Assembly: GCA_946631075.1 (NCBI GenBank)
Contig: CAMOZS010000094.1
Span: forward strand, 1-6,642
Reading direction: 5' to 3'
DNA length: 6,642 nt
Origin: an uncultured Bacillota bacterium
Lineage (GTDB): Bacteria; Bacillota; Clostridia; Peptostreptococcales; Anaerovoracaceae
Shown: piece by piece, positions 5,485 to 6,642 of the stretch
Position numbering within the stretch: position 1 is the first letter of the stretch
Layout: each line of letters begins with the position of its first letter
Translations under genes and position numbers: made by a program
The notes under the pieces: generated by a model
What the model saw: the letters and a program-made list of their open reading frames with translations, nothing else
What the model was told of the DNA's origin: nothing
The model's database searches: none

Positions 5485-6642
5485 ATGGGTAGCTTCGTAC
5501 CGAATACCAAAGCGCAGCAGGAGGAAATGCTGCGTCAGATCGGGATGCAGCGGATGGATGACCTTTTTGCAGCCATTCCCGATGATGTGAAATACAAGGG
5601 CCAGCTGCCTCTGCCGGAAGGCTTATCCGAGATGGAGGCCCTGCGGCAGATGGAGGATATGGCAGGGGAGAACACGATCTTCCGGAGCATCTTCCGGGGA
5701 GCGGGAGCATATCGCCACTATATCCCGGCCATCATGGACAGCGTTCTGAGCAACGAGACCCTGCAGACAGCCTACACGCCCTACCAGGCCGAGATCAGCC
5801 AGGGCGTCCTTCAGTCGATCTTCGAGTACCAGACCGGGATCGCGGAACTTACCGGAATGGATGTTTCCAATGCTTCAGTCTATGACGGGGCGACAGCTGC
5901 GGCGGAGGCCGTGGCCATGTGCCGGGACAGGAAGCGGAGCAAAGCGCTGGTCTCTTCCTGCATCCAGCCATCGGTCCTGGAGACCATCAAGACCTACTGC
6001 TTCGGCAATGAGATGGACCTGGTCCTGATCCCCGAAAAGGACGGGATCACAGATACAGAAGCCCTGAAGGACCTGATCGATGATCAGACAGCCTGCGTCT
6101 ACATCCAGCATCCCAACTATACCGGACGTCTGGAAGAGGCGGAGGCCATCGGTGAGATCGCTCACGGGGCCAAAGCCAAATTCATCATGGGCGTCAATCC
6201 CATTTCCCTTGGTCTTCTCAAGACCCCGGCTGAATACGGGGCGGACGCTGCCGTCGGGGAAGGCCAGCCTTTGGGACTGCCCCTTGCCTTCGGCGGACCC
6301 TATCTCGGATTTATGGCGGCGACCGACGCCATGAAGCGCAAGCTCCCGGGAAGGATCGTCGGGCAGACGGTGGATACCGAGGGACGGACCGGCTATGTCC
6401 TGACCCTGCAGGCCAGGGAGCAGCACATCCGGCGGGAGAAGGCCTCCAGCAATATCTGCTCCAACCAGGCTCTCTGCGCGCTGGCGGTGGGCGTTTACCT
6501 TGCGGCCATGGGGCCGGATGGAATGAAGAATGTAGCCTCCCAGTGCGCCTCCAAGGCCCACTACATGGCGGCCGAGCTTGCAAAGGCTGGGCTGGCTGCG
6601 GCAGAGGGCGAGTTCTTCCATGAATTCGTTACGGTTTCCGAT
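5485..6642 (+). CDS. gcvPA: Glycine dehydrogenase (decarboxylating) subunit 1 (3' partial)
   Basis: GcvPA is the N-terminal half of the split P protein (EC 1.4.4.2), which with GcvPB and PLP decarboxylates glycine and loads the aminomethyl group on GcvH. The window holds 386 residues of roughly 440 expected, open to the right edge. Hallmarks are FRGAGAYRHYIPAIMDSV (70-87), TPYQAEISQG (98-107), EYQTGIAELTGMDVSNAS (114-131) with YDG (133-135), NPISLGLL (238-245), GEGQPLGLPLAFGGPYLGF (258-276) and QAREQHIRREKASSNIC (309-325). The PLP lysine belongs to the GcvPB half, so its absence here is expected. The start is ATG 5485, 5 bases after GAGGTGG (5473-5479). An ATG at 5481 in another frame stops after three codons. 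The gcvH-gcvPA gap is 25 bp. The gene should end about 160 bp beyond the window, with gcvPB likely next. Confidence 0.97.
   Translation, partial: MGSFVPNTKAQQEEMLRQIGMQRMDDLFAAIPDDVKYKGQLPLPEGLSEMEALRQMEDMAGENTIFRSIFRGAGAYRHYIPAIMDSVLSNETLQTAYTPYQAEISQGVLQSIFEYQTGIAELTGMDVSNASVYDGATAAAEAVAMCRDRKRSKALVSSCIQPSVLETIKTYCFGNEMDLVLIPEKDGITDTEALKDLIDDQTACVYIQHPNYTGRLEEAEAIGEIAHGAKAKFIMGVNPISLGLLKTPAEYGADAAVGEGQPLGLPLAFGGPYLGFMAATDAMKRKLPGRIVGQTVDTEGRTGYVLTLQAREQHIRREKASSNICSNQALCALAVGVYLAAMGPDGMKNVASQCASKAHYMAAELAKAGLAAAEGEFFHEFVTVSD

Noticed and set aside
5481..5492. ATG at 5481 as the gcvPA start
   Set aside because: It is in a different frame and hits TAG after three codons. ATG 5485 gives the full open frame.
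5875..6621. Long open frame on the minus strand over gcvPA (248 codons)
   Set aside because: It is antisense to gcvPA, which carries all expected P-protein motifs through this stretch.

Overview
The window looks like the chromosome of a Gram-positive Firmicute, most likely a gut-type Clostridia member (Lachnospiraceae-like). The evidence is a sortase-anchored surface adhesin, purine-rich Shine-Dalgarno sites, a Gram-positive style split glycine decarboxylase (separate GcvPA), and a DUF1015 protein of the type I associate with Clostridia. The taxonomic call is inference from protein style; no rRNA gene is present. All genes lie on the + strand.

Region 1 (1-2296) is the 3' part of a large surface protein gene. 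In order it encodes the end of a von Willebrand factor A domain, a beta-rich linker domain, three consecutive domains with the Lys/Glu/Asn pattern of self-formed isopeptide bonds, an LPSAG sorting motif, a membrane helix and a basic tail. Its N-terminus, signal peptide and any sortase lie upstream of the window.

Region 2 (2297-2601, 305 bp without a gene) is a compact regulatory leader. A likely extended -10 promoter (2347-2375) is followed by a single glycine riboswitch aptamer (2402-2506), a 'ghost' second-aptamer hairpin (about 2508-2533) and a strong intrinsic terminator (2530-2570). The ghost hairpin overlaps the terminator stem, so glycine binding would be expected to favour read-through.

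Region 3 (2602-3816) encodes a DUF1015 (COG4198) protein of unknown function. It is the first gene behind the riboswitch, which is unusual because such riboswitches classically precede the glycine cleavage genes or glycine/alanine transporters. A second hairpin (3841-3892) and a plausible housekeeping promoter (3878-3905) follow it.

Region 4 (3943-6642) is the start of a glycine cleavage operon, gcvT-gcvH-gcvPA, with short gaps of 44 and 25 bp; gcvPA runs off the right edge. GcvPA (with GcvPB, presumably next) decarboxylates glycine and passes the aminomethyl group to the lipoyl lysine of GcvH. GcvT then transfers the one-carbon unit to tetrahydrofolate and releases ammonia. The layout ties the DUF1015 protein to glycine/serine/one-carbon metabolism. 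It leaves open whether the riboswitch controls only DUF1015 or, through leaky read-through, the whole set. I see no mobile element, CRISPR array, tRNA or rRNA. The most interesting signal is the ligand-gated leader dedicated to an uncharacterised gene.
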